DNA from: GCA-2737725 sp033763995
Lineage (GTDB): Bacteria > Pseudomonadota > Alphaproteobacteria > Rhodospirillales > Rhodospirillaceae
Reading direction: 5' to 3'
Length of the DNA: 64,000 bases
NCBI GenBank assembly: GCA_033763995.1
Contig: JANRJL010000082.1
Location: forward strand, 8,313-72,312
Shown: one piece after another, positions 40,587 to 48,985 of the stretch
How the letters are laid out: the number at the start of each line of letters is the position of its first letter
How positions within the stretch are numbered: the first letter of the stretch is position 1
The notes under the pieces: generated by a model
What the model was told of the DNA's origin: nothing
What the model saw: only the letters and a program-made list of their open reading frames with translations
Databases searched by the model: none
Translations under genes and position numbers: made by a program

Positions 40587-41594
40587 ATGGACCCCGCCGC
40601 CAGCGCCCCCACCGCCATCAAAGACCCCTCGCCGGGCAGCGCCTTGTTGCCGCTGGCGGTGATTTCCAACGGCGGCAGCACGCAAAACCTGACCCAAGGG
40701 GGGTGGATCGAGCCGCTGTTGGCGGGCGAGCCCAACGCGCACCACCTGAGCCTCACGTCGCACGACCAGGTTGCCGGCGCGGTGCGCGAAGCCGCCCGCT
40801 TGGGTGCGGCAGCCATTGTCGTCAATGGTGGCGACGGCACCGCCGATCTGGTGTTCGGCGCGCTGCTCAACGACCGGCCCTTCGCCGCGCCGCCGCCGCT
40901 CGCGCTGCTGTCGGCGGGCAAGACCAACATGACGGCTCATGCCTGGTGCGGCCCTCACCCCAAGGAGATGGCGCTGCGCCACGTCCTTGATTCCCGGCGC
41001 AAGGGAATGCTGCTGGAGAACGTCATTCAGCGGCCCATCCTCACCTTGGATCGCGGCGACGGCGCGGCCCCCTTGCGCGGCGCGTTCTTCGGCGCGGCCG
41101 ACGTGGTCAACGGCATTCTGTTTTGTCGCAAACACATTTATCCGCTGAACCTGCCCAACGCCGTCAGCCACTCGACCGCCATGGGACTCTTGTTGTGGCG
41201 CAGCTTGTTCGCCTCGCCCGACAGCGACGACGTGACGGCAAGCTGGCGGCCCCAGGGCGAGCAAGAACGCGGGGCGTTTTTTTTCGCGGGCGCGACGACC
41301 TTGGATGAACTGATCCTGGGCCTGAAAATCGAACCGGCGACCAACGACGGGCCCCTGCGTTACCTGAGCCTGCGGCCCGGACCCCGCGCGATCTTCGCCG
41401 CCCTGCCGCGGCTGATCTCCAAATCCGTCAACGCCGGTGTCGGACGCACGGTGCGCGCGGTCCAGTCATTGACGCTGGCCTTCGACGGCGCCTACACCCT
41501 GGACGGAGAGTTGTACGAGGCTGCGGCCAGCCGCCCCCTGGCGCTCAGCGCCGAGGACAGCTTGCCCTTCATCCGCTATGACCGAACGTCGTAA
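40587..41594 (+). CDS. Lipid kinase of the DAGK family, divergent type
   Basis: A 335-residue protein starting at MDPAASAP; an upstream in-frame start exists but adds unconserved sequence. It has the DAGK core pieces VISNGGSTQN (equivalent of NPxSG) and AAIVVNGGDGTADLVFGALL (GGDGT loop), then PLALLSAGKTNMTAHAW. The rest differs from YegS-type kinases. Likely substrates are diacylglycerol or a ceramide-like lipid; a distinct DAGK-family ceramide kinase is known in Caulobacter. It is followed after 18 bp by a Tam41-like gene. Confidence 0.75.
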   Translation: MDPAASAPTAIKDPSPGSALLPLAVISNGGSTQNLTQGGWIEPLLAGEPNAHHLSLTSHDQVAGAVREAARLGAAAIVVNGGDGTADLVFGALLNDRPFAAPPPLALLSAGKTNMTAHAWCGPHPKEMALRHVLDSRRKGMLLENVIQRPILTLDRGDGAAPLRGAFFGAADVVNGILFCRKHIYPLNLPNAVSHSTAMGLLLWRSLFASPDSDDVTASWRPQGEQERGAFFFAGATTLDELILGLKIEPATNDGPLRYLSLRPGPRAIFAALPRLISKSVNAGVGRTVRAVQSLTLAFDGAYTLDGELYEAAASRPLALSAEDSLPFIRYDRTS

Positions 41595-41612
41595 CCGGAC
41601 TCGCTTCGCATC

Positions 41613-42530
41613 ATGGCCTCACTGAAAGATCTCATCGTCGCTGAGTCACAGCAGCCGAGTTTTCCGGCCGCCGCGGCCTTCGCGCGCGACTTGGCCGAAC
41701 GCTATGGCGTGGGCGCGGCGGCGGTGTTGTTTTATGGTTCGTGTCTCAGGCAAGCCACGGACCAGGGCCTGATGCTCGATTTTTACGTGCTGGTGGGCGA
41801 TCTCGACGACGCGATCCTCAACCCCGTCTCGAAGATCTTGGCCAAACTGTTGCCGCCCAACGTTTACTATCACGAGATGCCTTACGAGGGCCGGATCTTG
41901 CGCGCCAAGGTGGCGGTGATGACCTTGGATCGGTTTTGCGCCGATACGCTGCCGACCAAAATCACCTCCAGCACTTGGGCGCGCTTTGCCCAACCGACGC
42001 GAATTGTCTGGGTTTACGACCCCGACATCCGCCGGCAGGTGGAAACAGCGCTGGCCAACGCCGCCAAGGCGATGATGATCAACACGCTGCCGCTGATGCC
42101 CAAAACTTTCAGCGCTCGAGATTTATGGGTACGCGCCTTGAGCGAAACTTACGCGGCGGAACTGCGCCCGGAATCGCCCGCCAAGGCGGCGGAGTTGGTG
42201 GACGCGGACTTGCCCCGCTATGTGGCCGTCACCGAGGCCGTGTTCGGCGAAGCCCCGGCGGGCGGCCTCTACACGCGCACCGCGCCGCCCGGCGAGGCCG
42301 ACGAGGCGCGCAAGGCGTGGCGGCGGCGGCGCGTGTGGGGCAAAGTTCTGAACGTGCTGCGCCTCATCAAGGCGGCGTTCACCTTTCGCGGCGGGCTCGA
42401 CTACGCGGTGTGGAAGATCGAACGCCATTCCGGCGTCAAGATCGCGTTGACCGAGCGCCAACGCCGCCACCCGGTGCTGACGGGGTTGTGGCTGCTGCCG
42501 CAACTTTTGCGCCGCGGCGGGATCAAGTAG
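41613..42530 (+). CDS. Tam41-like phosphatidate cytidylyltransferase
   Basis: A 305-residue protein with features of mitochondrial Tam41/Mmp37. The nucleotidyltransferase motif VLFYGSCLRQ (GS) is followed by LDFYVLVGDLDDAI (Asp metal ligand). Then come the family segments PNVYYHEMPYEGRILRAKVAV, MTLDRFCADTLPTKITSSTW and an alpha-helical C-terminal domain. Tam41 makes CDP-diacylglycerol from phosphatidate and CTP, independently of the membrane-bound CdsA. Here the protein is soluble with a basic C-terminus. Coupling to a lipid kinase gene fits phosphatidate supply and use. Confidence 0.72.
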   Translation: MASLKDLIVAESQQPSFPAAAAFARDLAERYGVGAAAVLFYGSCLRQATDQGLMLDFYVLVGDLDDAILNPVSKILAKLLPPNVYYHEMPYEGRILRAKVAVMTLDRFCADTLPTKITSSTWARFAQPTRIVWVYDPDIRRQVETALANAAKAMMINTLPLMPKTFSARDLWVRALSETYAAELRPESPAKAAELVDADLPRYVAVTEAVFGEAPAGGLYTRTAPPGEADEARKAWRRRRVWGKVLNVLRLIKAAFTFRGGLDYAVWKIERHSGVKIALTERQRRHPVLTGLWLLPQLLRRGGIK

Positions 42531-42536
42531 ACCAAT

Positions 42537-43304
42537 TTAGAACACGTCTTTCCGGCGGCGCACTTCGGCAAAGACCTCGACCGGATCGCGGCCCGACATG
42601 GAAATGGCGGCCTGCAGGTCGGGCGCATCGGCGCGCAGGAAGGGATTGGCCGCGCGCTCCAATCCCACGGTCGAGGGCACGGTGGGAATGTTCCGGGCGC
42701 GCTTGGCTTTCACGTCGGCCTCGTAGGACCTCAGCGCGGCATTGTGGGGATCGACGCTGACGGCAAAGCGCACGTTGCTTTCGGTGTATTCATGGGCGCA
42801 ATAAATGCGCGTGTCGGGCGGCAAGGTGCGCAAGCGTGAGAGGCTGGCCCACATTTGCTGGGGCGTGCCCTCGAACAAGCGCCCACAACCGATCGAGAAC
42901 ATCGTGTCGCCGCAGAACAGCGCGGCTGAGTCCTTGAACCAATAGGCGATATGCCCGCGCGTGTGGCCGGGCACGAAGAACACTTGCGCGGCTTCGCGGC
43001 CGAAAGTGTAGACGTCGCCGTCTTTCACCTGCACGTCCATGCCCGGAATGCGCTCGGGGTCGTGCCCCGGGCCGACGATGGTGCAGCCGGTGGCCGCCTT
43101 GATGGCCAGATTGCCGCCGACGTGGTCGGCGTGGTGATGCGTGTTGAGAATATGGGTGATGGCCCAGCCCAGGCGCTGGGCCTCGGCCAGGATTTCATCC
43201 GACACGGCGGGGTCAACCACCGCCACGGCGCCCGAGACCGGCTCGCGGATGAGATAGACGTAGTTGTCGTTGAGCACTGGGATTTGGCGAATCTCGAGGG
43301 GCAT
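42537..43304 (-). CDS. gloB: Hydroxyacylglutathione hydrolase (glyoxalase II)
   Basis: A 255-residue metallo-beta-lactamase-fold enzyme. NTHHHADHVGGN supplies the dinuclear metal ligands, further ligands are in PGHTRGHIAYW and FCGDTMFSIGCGR, and the C-terminal substrate helix contains YCAHEYTESNVRFA. It hydrolyses S-lactoylglutathione to lactate and glutathione in methylglyoxal detoxification. Length and motifs match GloB closely. It is convergent with the Tam41-like gene, 6 bp apart. Confidence 0.94.
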   Translation of the reverse strand: MPLEIRQIPVLNDNYVYLIREPVSGAVAVVDPAVSDEILAEAQRLGWAITHILNTHHHADHVGGNLAIKAATGCTIVGPGHDPERIPGMDVQVKDGDVYTFGREAAQVFFVPGHTRGHIAYWFKDSAALFCGDTMFSIGCGRLFEGTPQQMWASLSRLRTLPPDTRIYCAHEYTESNVRFAVSVDPHNAALRSYEADVKAKRARNIPTVPSTVGLERAANPFLRADAPDLQAAISMSGRDPVEVFAEVRRRKDVF

Positions 43305-43377
43305 GCATCACCTAGCCTTGGGCGCTCATTGTAGGCGCAACGTGGTGCGACGCAACCAAGGCTGATAGGGTGATGCG

Positions 43378-44370
43378 ATGAAATATATTTTGCGCTGCAT
43401 CGTCGTCGTCGCCGCTCTGCAAAGCTCGCCGGTGGCAGCCTGCGAGCTTGACCGGCCCATTGTGTTCGCCGGGCTCGATTGGGATTCTGTTGGCTTTCAC
43501 AACGCCGTCGCGCGCGCGATTTTGGAGAAGGGCTACGGCTGCCGCACCGACGTCATTCCCGGCACGACCATTCCGCTCATCCAGGGCGCGGCCCAGGGCC
43601 AGATCGACATCGTCATGGAGATTTGGAAGGACGCCGTCACCGAGGTGTGGCAGCGCGCACTGGCGCGCGGCCAGGTCGTCGAGGTGGGCGTCAACTTCCC
43701 CGATGCCGTGCAGGGTTGGTACGTGCCGCGTTATCTGGTCGAAGGCGACGCGGCGCCGGCGCCTGATCTTAAGTCCGTGTCTGACCTCGTGCGCTACAAA
43801 GATCTGTTTCGCGACCCCGAGGAACCCGGCAAGGGCCGCTTCTATAACTGCGCGGCGGGCTGGGCCTGCGAGATCGTCAATTCCAACAAGCTTGTGGCCT
43901 ATGGGCTCACGGCGCACTTCACCAACTTCAGGCCCGGCACCGGCACGGCCTTGGCCGCGGCCATCGCCGGTGCCTACAAACAGGTCGAGCCGATCCTGGC
44001 CTACTATTGGGGACCCACTTGGGTGATGGGCGCGCACGATCTGGTCAAGCTGGCCGAGCCGGCCTGGAACGAAACCGACTGGCGCGGCATTGCCGCCAGC
44101 GCCGATTACCCGCGGCCGGTGGACTTCCCGGTGGTCGAAGTGTGGATCGGGGCCAATGCCGGCTTTGCCGCCGCGGCCCCCGAGGTCATGGGATTCTTGT
44201 CGAAATACCGCACCAGCGCGGCCCTGGTGAGCGCGGCCTTGGCCCACATGCGCGAAACCGGCGCCGACGATGCCGCCGCCGCCACGTGGTTCCTCAAAAC
44301 GTATCCCGAGGTATGGACGGCGTGGCTGAACGACGACATTGCACTGCGCGTTCAGGCAAGCCTTCGCTAG
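43378..44370 (+). CDS. proX: Glycine betaine/choline ABC transporter substrate-binding protein
   Basis: A 330-residue OpuAC/ProX-type binding protein with a short signal peptide (MKYILRCIVVVAALQSSPVAA). Features are PIVFAGLDWDSVGFHNAVARAILE, TTIPLIQGAAQGQIDIVMEIW and, late in the sequence, aromatic residues (YYWGPTWVMGAHDLV) that would form the quaternary-amine cage. The gene order binding protein-permease-ATPase matches choXWV of rhizobia, so choline is also possible. Confidence 0.85.
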   Translation: MKYILRCIVVVAALQSSPVAACELDRPIVFAGLDWDSVGFHNAVARAILEKGYGCRTDVIPGTTIPLIQGAAQGQIDIVMEIWKDAVTEVWQRALARGQVVEVGVNFPDAVQGWYVPRYLVEGDAAPAPDLKSVSDLVRYKDLFRDPEEPGKGRFYNCAAGWACEIVNSNKLVAYGLTAHFTNFRPGTGTALAAAIAGAYKQVEPILAYYWGPTWVMGAHDLVKLAEPAWNETDWRGIAASADYPRPVDFPVVEVWIGANAGFAAAAPEVMGFLSKYRTSAALVSAALAHMRETGADDAAAATWFLKTYPEVWTAWLNDDIALRVQASLR

Positions 44371-44400
44371 AGTATTGCCCACAACACCGGCGAGGGCTCC

Positions 44401-45252
44401 ATGTTTCCCGACTCTCTCACCATCACCATCGCGCCCGCCATCAACCGCGCCGTCGACGCGCTGATCGCCGACAACGCGGGCGGTTTTCGCCTGTTCGCCG
44501 ACGCCGTGCTGGCCGTGATCGTGTTCGTCGAGCAGGCCTTGCGCGCGGCCCCCTGGTGGCTGGTGATCCTGCTGGCGGGCGTTGCGGCCTTCGCGGCATC
44601 ACGGCGCATCGGATTTGGGGTCGGCACGGCGCTGGCACTGCTGTTGGTGGGGGTGTTCGGCCTGTGGGACCCGGCCATGCAAACGCTGGCCCTCATGCTG
44701 GTCGCAACAACACTGAGCGCCATCATCGGCGTGCCCTTGGGCGTGGCCCTGACGCGTTCGACGCGTGCGAGCACAATTCTGCGCCCAGTCTTAGATGCCA
44801 TGCAGACCTTGCCGAGTTTTGTCTATCTCGTGCCGGCCATGATGGTGTTCGGCTTGGGCAAGGTGCCCGCCCTGCTGGCCACCGTGATTTACGCCACGCC
44901 GCCCATCGTGCGGCTGACCGAACTGGGTATCCGCAACGTCAGCGCCGAGGCCGTGGAGGCGGCGATCGCTTTTGGTGCCACGGCACGGCAGAAATTCTGG
45001 CATGTGGAATTCCCCCTCGCCCTGCCGTCGATCATGGCCGGGATCAACCAGGCCACCATGCTGGCGCTGTCGATGGTGGTGGTGGCCTCCATGATCGGCG
45101 CGCGCGGCCTGGGCGAGGAAGTGCTCGTCGGCATTCAGCGTCTGGACGTGGGGCGCGGCCTCGTGGCGGGCATCGTGATCGTGCTGCTGGCCATCGTGCT
45201 CGACCGCATCACGCAAGCCTTCGGCGCACCGCACACGAAACCTACGCCATGA
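44401..45252 (+). CDS. proW: Glycine betaine/choline ABC transporter permease
   Basis: A 283-residue inner-membrane permease of the ProW/OpuAB type with about seven helices. The EAA-type loop AVEAAIAFGATARQKFWHVEFPLALPSIMAGIN contacts the ATPase, and MQTLPSFVYLVPAMMVFGLGKVPA is a typical ProW membrane segment. The stop overlaps the start of the ATPase gene by 4 bp. It acts with the proX and proV products in osmoprotectant or choline uptake. Confidence 0.9.
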   Translation: MFPDSLTITIAPAINRAVDALIADNAGGFRLFADAVLAVIVFVEQALRAAPWWLVILLAGVAAFAASRRIGFGVGTALALLLVGVFGLWDPAMQTLALMLVATTLSAIIGVPLGVALTRSTRASTILRPVLDAMQTLPSFVYLVPAMMVFGLGKVPALLATVIYATPPIVRLTELGIRNVSAEAVEAAIAFGATARQKFWHVEFPLALPSIMAGINQATMLALSMVVVASMIGARGLGEEVLVGIQRLDVGRGLVAGIVIVLLAIVLDRITQAFGAPHTKPTP

Positions 45253-46091
45253 GCCGCGTGCGCCTCAGCGCCGTCAGCAAGATTCACGGCGCGAACCCAG
45301 ATCGCGTGTGGCCGCTGTTGGCCGAGGGCCGCGCCAAGGCCGACATCATGGCGCGCACCGGGCATGTGGTGGCGCTGCACAACGTGAGCCTGGAGATCGC
45401 GCCGGGCGAATTGTTCGTCGTCATGGGCAAGTCCGGTTCCGGCAAGTCGACGCTGCTGCGCACCATCAACCGGCTGATCGAACCCACGCGTGGCATGATC
45501 GAGGTTGCCGGCCAGGACGTGCGGGCGCTCGATCCGCGCGCCTTGTTGCGCTTCCGGCAGCAACACACCGCCATGGTGTTTCAAAACTTCGGCCTGCTGC
45601 CCCACAAGACCGTGCTGGAGAACGTGGCTTTCCCGTTGATCCTGCAAAACCTCGCGCCGGCTGAGTGCGTACGGCGCGCCGAAGCCTGGCTCGCCCGAGT
45701 CGGGCTTGAGGCCTACGGGGCGTCATATCCGGCGGCCCTCTCCAGCGGCATGCAGCAGCGCATCGGCTTGGCCCGGGCCCTGGTCACCGAAGCCCCCTTG
45801 TTGCTGATGGATGAACCTTTCGCCGCGCTGGACCCCGTGACCCGGCGCGACATGCAAGACGAGGTGCTGCGGCTGCAAAGCGAGCTCAAAAAGACCATCG
45901 TCATGATCAGCCATGACCCGGCGGAAGCCTTGCGTTTGGCCGATCATGTCGCGGTGTTGCACGAGGGCACCGTGGCCCAGGTGGGCACCTTCAAGGACCT
46001 CACCTTGAAGCCCGCCAACGACGAAGTGGCGGCCTTCGTGCGCGGGTTCGGCGCGCCGCACTTGCGCCGGGCGGCCAACGCCCCGGACTAA
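45249..46091 (+). CDS. proV: Glycine betaine/choline ABC transporter ATP-binding protein
   Basis: A 280-residue ATPase with Walker A GKSGSGKST, Q-loop in MVFQNFGLLPHKTV, signature LSSGMQQRIGLARAL, Walker B LLMDEPFAALDP and H-loop SHDPAEAL. The N-terminal IHGANPDRVWPLLAEGRAKADI is characteristic of ProV-type proteins. It lacks the C-terminal CBS pair that gives ionic-strength sensing in OpuA/ProV, so it may not be osmotically gated. Confidence 0.9.
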   Translation: MSRVRLSAVSKIHGANPDRVWPLLAEGRAKADIMARTGHVVALHNVSLEIAPGELFVVMGKSGSGKSTLLRTINRLIEPTRGMIEVAGQDVRALDPRALLRFRQQHTAMVFQNFGLLPHKTVLENVAFPLILQNLAPAECVRRAEAWLARVGLEAYGASYPAALSSGMQQRIGLARALVTEAPLLLMDEPFAALDPVTRRDMQDEVLRLQSELKKTIVMISHDPAEALRLADHVAVLHEGTVAQVGTFKDLTLKPANDEVAAFVRGFGAPHLRRAANAPD

Positions 46092-46263
46092 AGACTTAAT
46101 TCGGGCCACGGACTTCGACACATTATTACACGCGCTTTTGAGCGTGGAATTATCGCCACTTGCGCAGGCCTGTGTTATTCAGCGTTGATTGAAGATGCGG
46201 CGGCGCGCACTCGCGGCCGACCGCCTTTTACCGGCTGGTCCCATCGTGTCGACGCCCCGTTAC

Positions 46264-47466
46264 ATGCCCGCAGAATTGCCTCGCTGGAGGCGGATTTTGA
46301 GTCGCATGCCGGGCGTCCTGATGGCCGCGATCATCTTCGCCGCGCCCGCCCCCGCGCAAGACGTGAAAGTGCTGCGCATCGCCACCGGGCCGATCGATTC
46401 CACGGAATTTCCCTTCGGCGGCCTGGTGGGCAACGCCATTTCCAACCCGCCGGGCTCGCGCGAGTGCGACCGCGGCGGCAGTTGCGGCGTGCCGGGCCTG
46501 ATCGCCAACGCGCAGTCCACCGGCGGCGGCTTGGACAACTTGAAGGCCGTGGCGCGCGGCGACATCGACCTGGGCCTCGCCCAGGCCGACGTGACCAACT
46601 GGGCGTTTTATTCCGTCGGCGATTTCGAGGGCCAGGAGCCCCTGACCCAAATCCGCGTCATCGCCCGGCTTTATCCTTCGACGGTGCACTTGATCGCGCG
46701 CAAGGGCGCCAAGATCACGAGCGTCAAGGACCTGGTGGGCAAGAAAGTGGCGGTGGACGGCGAGGGCACCGGTACGCGCTTTACCGTGCGCGCGATTTTC
46801 GCCGCTTACGGCGTGAAATGGCCGGCCGTGCAGACCCAAGTCCTCGACCTCAACGCCGCCACGGCCGCCCTCAAGGGCGGCAAGATCGACGCCATGTTCA
46901 TGGTCAGCGGCGCGCCGGTATTGGCGCTGGAGGATTTGTCGCGCTCGTCGCCCTTCGAGATCGTGCCCATCGACGGGCCCACGGCGGTGAAGCTGACGCA
47001 GGCCTTTCCGCAGTATTCGCTGGGCACGATTCCGGCAGGCACTTACGGCGAACATCCCGCCATCGCCACCATCGACGTCGGCGAAGTGCTGATCGCGCGC
47101 GAAGGCCTGGCCGATGAGCTGGGCTTCGACCTAGCCCGCGCCATTTGGCATGAGCGCAACAAGGCCTTGTTCGAGGCCGGGCACGCGCGCGGCAAATTGA
47201 TGGACAAGAAACTTGCCACGCGCGGCGTCGGCATTCCCGTGCAATCGGGTGCCGCGCGGTATTACATTTCCGCGGGCGTCATGGCGCCGCCGCCGACCAT
47301 CGCGCCGGCGGAACCCTCCAAGCCCCTGGCGCCACGACCCGCCGCGCGGACCAGCGCGCCGCAGAGCACCGCCGCGCCGACGCCGCCAAAACCTGCACAA
47401 CAAACACCCGCCGCGACGCCTCCGGCACGGCCCGCTCCGGCGGCCTTGGGTCCCTCGACGCCATGA
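46264..47466 (+). CDS. TAXI-family periplasmic solute-binding protein
   Basis: About 400 residues of a TRAP-associated extracytoplasmic immunogenic (TAXI) type binding protein. Seen are VLRIATGPIDSTEFPFGG, TGGGLDNLKAVARGDIDLGLAQAD, HLIARKGAKITSVKDLVGKKVAVDGEGTGTR and DAMFMVSGAP. The start at 46264 places a signal-type helix (GVLMAAIIFAAPAPA) at residues about 17-31; 46195 and a TTG at 46189 are alternatives. The last 65 residues are a proline/alanine-rich low-complexity tail. No TRAP membrane subunit is adjacent. Its stop overlaps the aminopeptidase start in ATGA. Confidence 0.82.
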   Translation: MPAELPRWRRILSRMPGVLMAAIIFAAPAPAQDVKVLRIATGPIDSTEFPFGGLVGNAISNPPGSRECDRGGSCGVPGLIANAQSTGGGLDNLKAVARGDIDLGLAQADVTNWAFYSVGDFEGQEPLTQIRVIARLYPSTVHLIARKGAKITSVKDLVGKKVAVDGEGTGTRFTVRAIFAAYGVKWPAVQTQVLDLNAATAALKGGKIDAMFMVSGAPVLALEDLSRSSPFEIVPIDGPTAVKLTQAFPQYSLGTIPAGTYGEHPAIATIDVGEVLIAREGLADELGFDLARAIWHERNKALFEAGHARGKLMDKKLATRGVGIPVQSGAARYYISAGVMAPPPTIAPAEPSKPLAPRPAARTSAPQSTAAPTPPKPAQQTPAATPPARPAPAALGPSTP

Positions 47467-48878
47467 GCGCCCTGGCCGTTGTGGTGGACGGCGCGACAGG
47501 CGCCGCGATACCCATTCATGCGGTCGCCACTGCCAAGTTGGCCGAGTGGCAAGCAAGCCGGCCCGCTCACGACCAAGCATGGTTGAAGGCCATCGAGTTC
47601 AAAGCCGAGTCCGGCTCGGTTGCGCACTTGCGCGACGATCATGGCCAACTCAGCGCCGTCGTCGTGGGCCTGGGCAAGGGCGACGACCCTTGGGCCTGCG
47701 GCGGCCTCGCGAAGCAATTGCCTCCTGGCATTTATCGCCTGCACGAATTTGTCGGCTGCACTGACTCACTTCAGGCGTCGTTTCCCACCTGGGCGGCGCA
47801 GGCCTGGGCGCTGGGAGCCTATGCCTTCAAACGCTACAAAAAGCCCGACCCCGACAAGGATAAGCCGCTGGCGCAACTTGCGTGGCCCGAAGGCTGCGAC
47901 CGCGACGGCGTGACGCGCACGATCAACGCCGCGGCCCTGGCGCGCGATCTCATCAACACGCCCGCCGCCGACATGCTGCCCGATCGCCTGGCCGAAGCCG
48001 TCAGGTCCGTCGGCAGAGAATTTGGCGCGACCATCACCGAGATCATCGGCGACGAGTTGCTGACGCAGAACTACCCGGCCATCCACGCCGTGGGCCGCGC
48101 CAGTTCCGTGGCACCGCGCCTGATTGATCTCACCTGGGGCCGCGCCGATCACCCAAAAGTCACGCTGGTGGGCAAGGGTGTGTGTTTCGATTCCGGCGGG
48201 CTTGACATCAAACCCTCCAGCGGCATGGCCTTGATGAAAAAGGACATGGGCGGAGCGGCCATCCTGTTGGGCCTCGCGCAGATGATCATGGCGGCCAAGT
48301 TGCCGGTTCGCTTGCGCCTGTTGGTGCCCGCCGTGGAGAACGCGGTGGCGGGCAATGCCTTCCGCCCCGGCGACGTGCTGGCCTCGCGCAAGGGCCTCAA
48401 TATCGAGATCGGCAACACCGACGCCGAGGGCCGGTTGATTCTCGCCGATGCCCTGGCGGAAGCCGTGACCGAAAAGCCCACCCTGCTGATCGACGCCGCC
48501 ACGCTCACGGGGGCGGCACGCACCGCATTGGGCCCCGAACTGCCCGCGTTGTTCACCGACGACGAGGCCCTGGCCTCCGACCTCATGGCCGCGTCGCGCG
48601 CGACCTTTGATCCGCTGTGGCGGCTGCCGCTGTGGGCGCCCTACCGCAAGATGATCGACAGCAAGGTGGCCGACATCAACAACGCGGGCGAGTCTCCCTT
48701 CGCCGGGGCCATCACGGCGGCGCTGTTCCTGAAGGATTTCGTCGGCGAGGGCGTGGCGTGGGCGCACCTCGACGTGTTCGCCTGGAACCCCGCCGACAAA
48801 CCCGGCCGCCCCCAGGGCGGCGAGGCCATGACCCAGCGGGCGTTGTTCGGGATGATCGCGAAGCGGTTCGCGACATAA
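47463..48878 (+). CDS. M17 family leucyl aminopeptidase
   Basis: A 471-residue cytoplasmic aminopeptidase. The catalytic domain has GKGVCFDSGGLDIKPSSGMALMKKDMGG with the metal-binding Lys/Asp residues, and NTDAEGRLILADAL with the catalytic Asp/Glu and Arg. The N-terminal domain is shorter and more divergent than in PepA. It trims N-terminal residues from peptides. Translational coupling with the upstream TAXI binding-protein gene is unusual and might indicate uptake and hydrolysis of a peptide-like or amide substrate. Confidence 0.9.
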   Translation: MSALAVVVDGATGAAIPIHAVATAKLAEWQASRPAHDQAWLKAIEFKAESGSVAHLRDDHGQLSAVVVGLGKGDDPWACGGLAKQLPPGIYRLHEFVGCTDSLQASFPTWAAQAWALGAYAFKRYKKPDPDKDKPLAQLAWPEGCDRDGVTRTINAAALARDLINTPAADMLPDRLAEAVRSVGREFGATITEIIGDELLTQNYPAIHAVGRASSVAPRLIDLTWGRADHPKVTLVGKGVCFDSGGLDIKPSSGMALMKKDMGGAAILLGLAQMIMAAKLPVRLRLLVPAVENAVAGNAFRPGDVLASRKGLNIEIGNTDAEGRLILADALAEAVTEKPTLLIDAATLTGAARTALGPELPALFTDDEALASDLMAASRATFDPLWRLPLWAPYRKMIDSKVADINNAGESPFAGAITAALFLKDFVGEGVAWAHLDVFAWNPADKPGRPQGGEAMTQRALFGMIAKRFAT

Positions 48879-48985
48879 CGTTGGCGATCGCCTGAGCCGC
48901 CGCCCTACGCTCGCACCGGGATCATCTTGGGTCGCCGCCAGCGCGGTGATATAACCGGCGTCCTACCGGATCTTGGGGGGATCTC

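Noticed and set aside
31868..42530. A complete sphingolipid pathway
   Set aside because: No serine palmitoyltransferase, ceramide reductase or acyl carrier protein gene is seen, so only a partial, inferred link is reported.
44007..46091. A 694-codon frame that includes proV
   Set aside because: The first 414 codons are a shadow of proX and proW; the ATPase begins at 45249.
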